Assembly (NCBI GenBank): GCA_028275245.1
Contig: JAPWVA010000010.1
Span: 1 to 14,510 of the forward strand
Direction: 5' to 3'
Source: Actinomycetota bacterium
Lineage (GTDB): Bacteria > Actinomycetota > Geothermincolia > Geothermincolales > RBG-13-55-18
DNA: 14,510 nt
In this document: positions 14,401 through 14,510 of the stretch, in pieces
How the letters are laid out: every line of letters begins with the position of its first letter
Numbering within the stretch: position 1 is the first letter of the stretch
Program-made: the position numbers and the translations under genes
The notes under the pieces: model-generated
Databases searched by the model: none
What the model was told of the DNA's origin: nothing
The model's input: only the letters and a program-made list of their open reading frames with translations

Positions 14401-14510
14401 CGGTGTTCCTCCGCACCACCGGGTCAGTGCTCGCCAGTGCATCAGCCAGGTATGGGAGGAGGGACTCGTCGGCGATCTCCCGGGCAAGGTAAGAAGCCTC
14501 TCTCCTCACT
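11414..14510 (-). CDS. Very large HEAT-repeat protein (N-terminus outside window)
   Basis: At least 1031 residues with the start beyond the right edge; the GTG at 14509 is internal. It is mostly HEAT (PBS-lyase-like) repeats of about 30 residues, each carrying variants of VRRKAAWALGEIGD followed by A..AL..AL.D. Six larger modules are marked by a conserved Trp in a segment such as ERGEWEQVATLG, at visible residues near 220, 420, 568, 786, 868 and 988. An acidic Pro/Glu-rich linker at about 165-215 and a longer one at about 665-770 break the solenoid; the second contains an exact duplication. Such proteins are usually protein-protein scaffolds; no catalytic motif is seen. The nitroreductase gene follows 52 bases downstream. 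A partner within the same locus is conceivable but unproven. No signal peptide can be judged because the N-terminus is missing. Confidence 0.85.
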   Translation of the reverse strand, partial: VRREASYLAREIADESLLPYLADALASTDPVVRRNTALALARVRTPEAVEMLVRAMGDEDEEVGRAASWALGQLGELSAGRLMEALGSPEARVRRGAAWALGVVKDDRAVEALVRALKDPDEKVRKGAAWALGEMGPQAAAALSRSLEDPEVREAVKEILEKIGWEEKGEIPVAPAEEEEGPIEEIPPVPIVEKTEEIVTEILDKMGIGEETREGKAEVLIERQDWDGLLEMGEEAVPALEDALMDPDPQVRAKAAWCLGVIGSERSVEPLVKALGDPSRDVRLGAAGALKKMGSSAVEPLIRALREGDDELRKEAARVLGDIGDERAAGSLVEALTDRDERVRGRVVASLVKLGEPAVAVLQEAARSVSDEMRRMANLVLVKMGRKRPEEVEAVAELPEGEKASEADIVANLIERGEWEQVATLGSVAFPALIAALRHEDPDRRKGAAWALGVMRDDRAVEYLVRVLEEDEPQVRRAAAWALGVIGDSRGVPALIRALQDDDPEVRRKAAWALGEIGDERARDALVQALQDPDTDVRRVSSLVLERMGWEPTEMVSEIRAMIASRKWDSLAGMGEVAVQALIEALDDDDPETREKAAWALGEIGDVRAVEPLIGKLEDEAVPVRVKAAWALGKIGDERAKLPLSRALQDEDEEVRVQVAAVMTSLGWEAIPAEEAPEVIPAPEEPIPAEVAPKAGPLEVPAGEAGAPAMEAGELSEIPVAPEETPVPEEATAVEEAPVVIPAPEEPIPAEVAPKAGPLEVPAGEAVTGTGMFDPGEVATLLRDGRWREIVEAGPASVTALLELVKRGGAEGRKASVVLSKMGEDAVGGLLEAYERGAGKEVVEPILQSLGWKSLEDEAYARSLVERGKWEEAAKLGSPAVRPLVEMLESQDPGKRERAAYLLGLIGSSRSSSPLLKLLRDDPEPSVRKRAAWSLGRLKDRGSLQALVEALRDESDQVRRAAAQALERRGWIPGSNMERALFLLATHQWGALVALGGEALEVMRERIGDSDLEVQENLAWVLERLEGSGEG
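12213..12293. repeat. 81-base exact direct repeat, copy 1
   Basis: These 81 bases are identical to 12396-12476, offset by 183 bases (61 codons), so the HEAT frame is kept. They encode the linker segment VIPAPEEPIPAEVAPKAGPL and what follows. Identity at DNA level, including third positions, indicates recent duplication or conversion. Confidence 0.9.
12396..12476. repeat. 81-base exact direct repeat, copy 2
   Basis: Second copy of the repeat at 12213-12293, base for base. Flanking bases differ at the left edge (T against G) and at the right edge, although similarity continues weakly for a few bases to the right. Confidence 0.9.

Noticed and set aside
12048..14492. Very long open frame (814 codons) on the plus strand opposite the HEAT-repeat gene
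   Set aside because: It is Ser/Ala/Thr-rich low-complexity, the expected mirror of HEAT codons in a G+C-rich gene. The minus frame shows clear repeats and motifs.

Overview
The window is a G+C-rich bacterial stretch with short gene gaps, strong GGAGG-type ribosome sites, one probable leaderless gene, and many iron-sulphur and thiol-redox proteins. It has no rRNA, tRNA, CRISPR array, transposase, integrase or phage gene that I can see. The content fits an anaerobic or microaerophilic, chromosome-borne locus. A deep-branching actinobacterial, clostridial or chloroflexotal host would all fit; I cannot fix the phylum from sequence alone.

Left part (1-2731, plus strand): the tail of a CcdA/ArsG-like membrane permease, then after a 212-base gap three tightly spaced genes. 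These are a small thioredoxin-fold protein with a CxC motif, a fusion of a DUF3343 (putative Se/S-carrier-like) domain to a HydE/biotin-synthase-like barrel that has lost two of three cluster cysteines, and a protein ending in a Cx2Cx4Cx16C iron-sulphur domain. My inference is that these form a redox and sulphur (or selenium/metal) handling module. This is the best candidate for something undescribed in the window.

Middle part (2732-6322): a convergent hairpin, a minus-strand cysteine-rich 4Fe-4S protein with a winged-helix-like N-terminus, a divergent leaderless cupin gene, and a plus-strand acyl-CoA synthetase with a palindrome over its putative -35 region. A nested hairpin followed by TTTT ends the synthetase unit.

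Right part (6323-14510, all minus strand, so read from right to left): a very large HEAT-repeat protein cut by the window edge, a small FMN nitroreductase, a 1087-residue soluble histidine kinase with about five GAF-like domains and no response regulator nearby, and a metallophosphoesterase that appears to start at TTG and has GNQD in place of GNHD. The kinase is preceded by a 244-base gap holding palindromes and an inverted repeat. The four genes are collinear, but whether they share a function is unknown.
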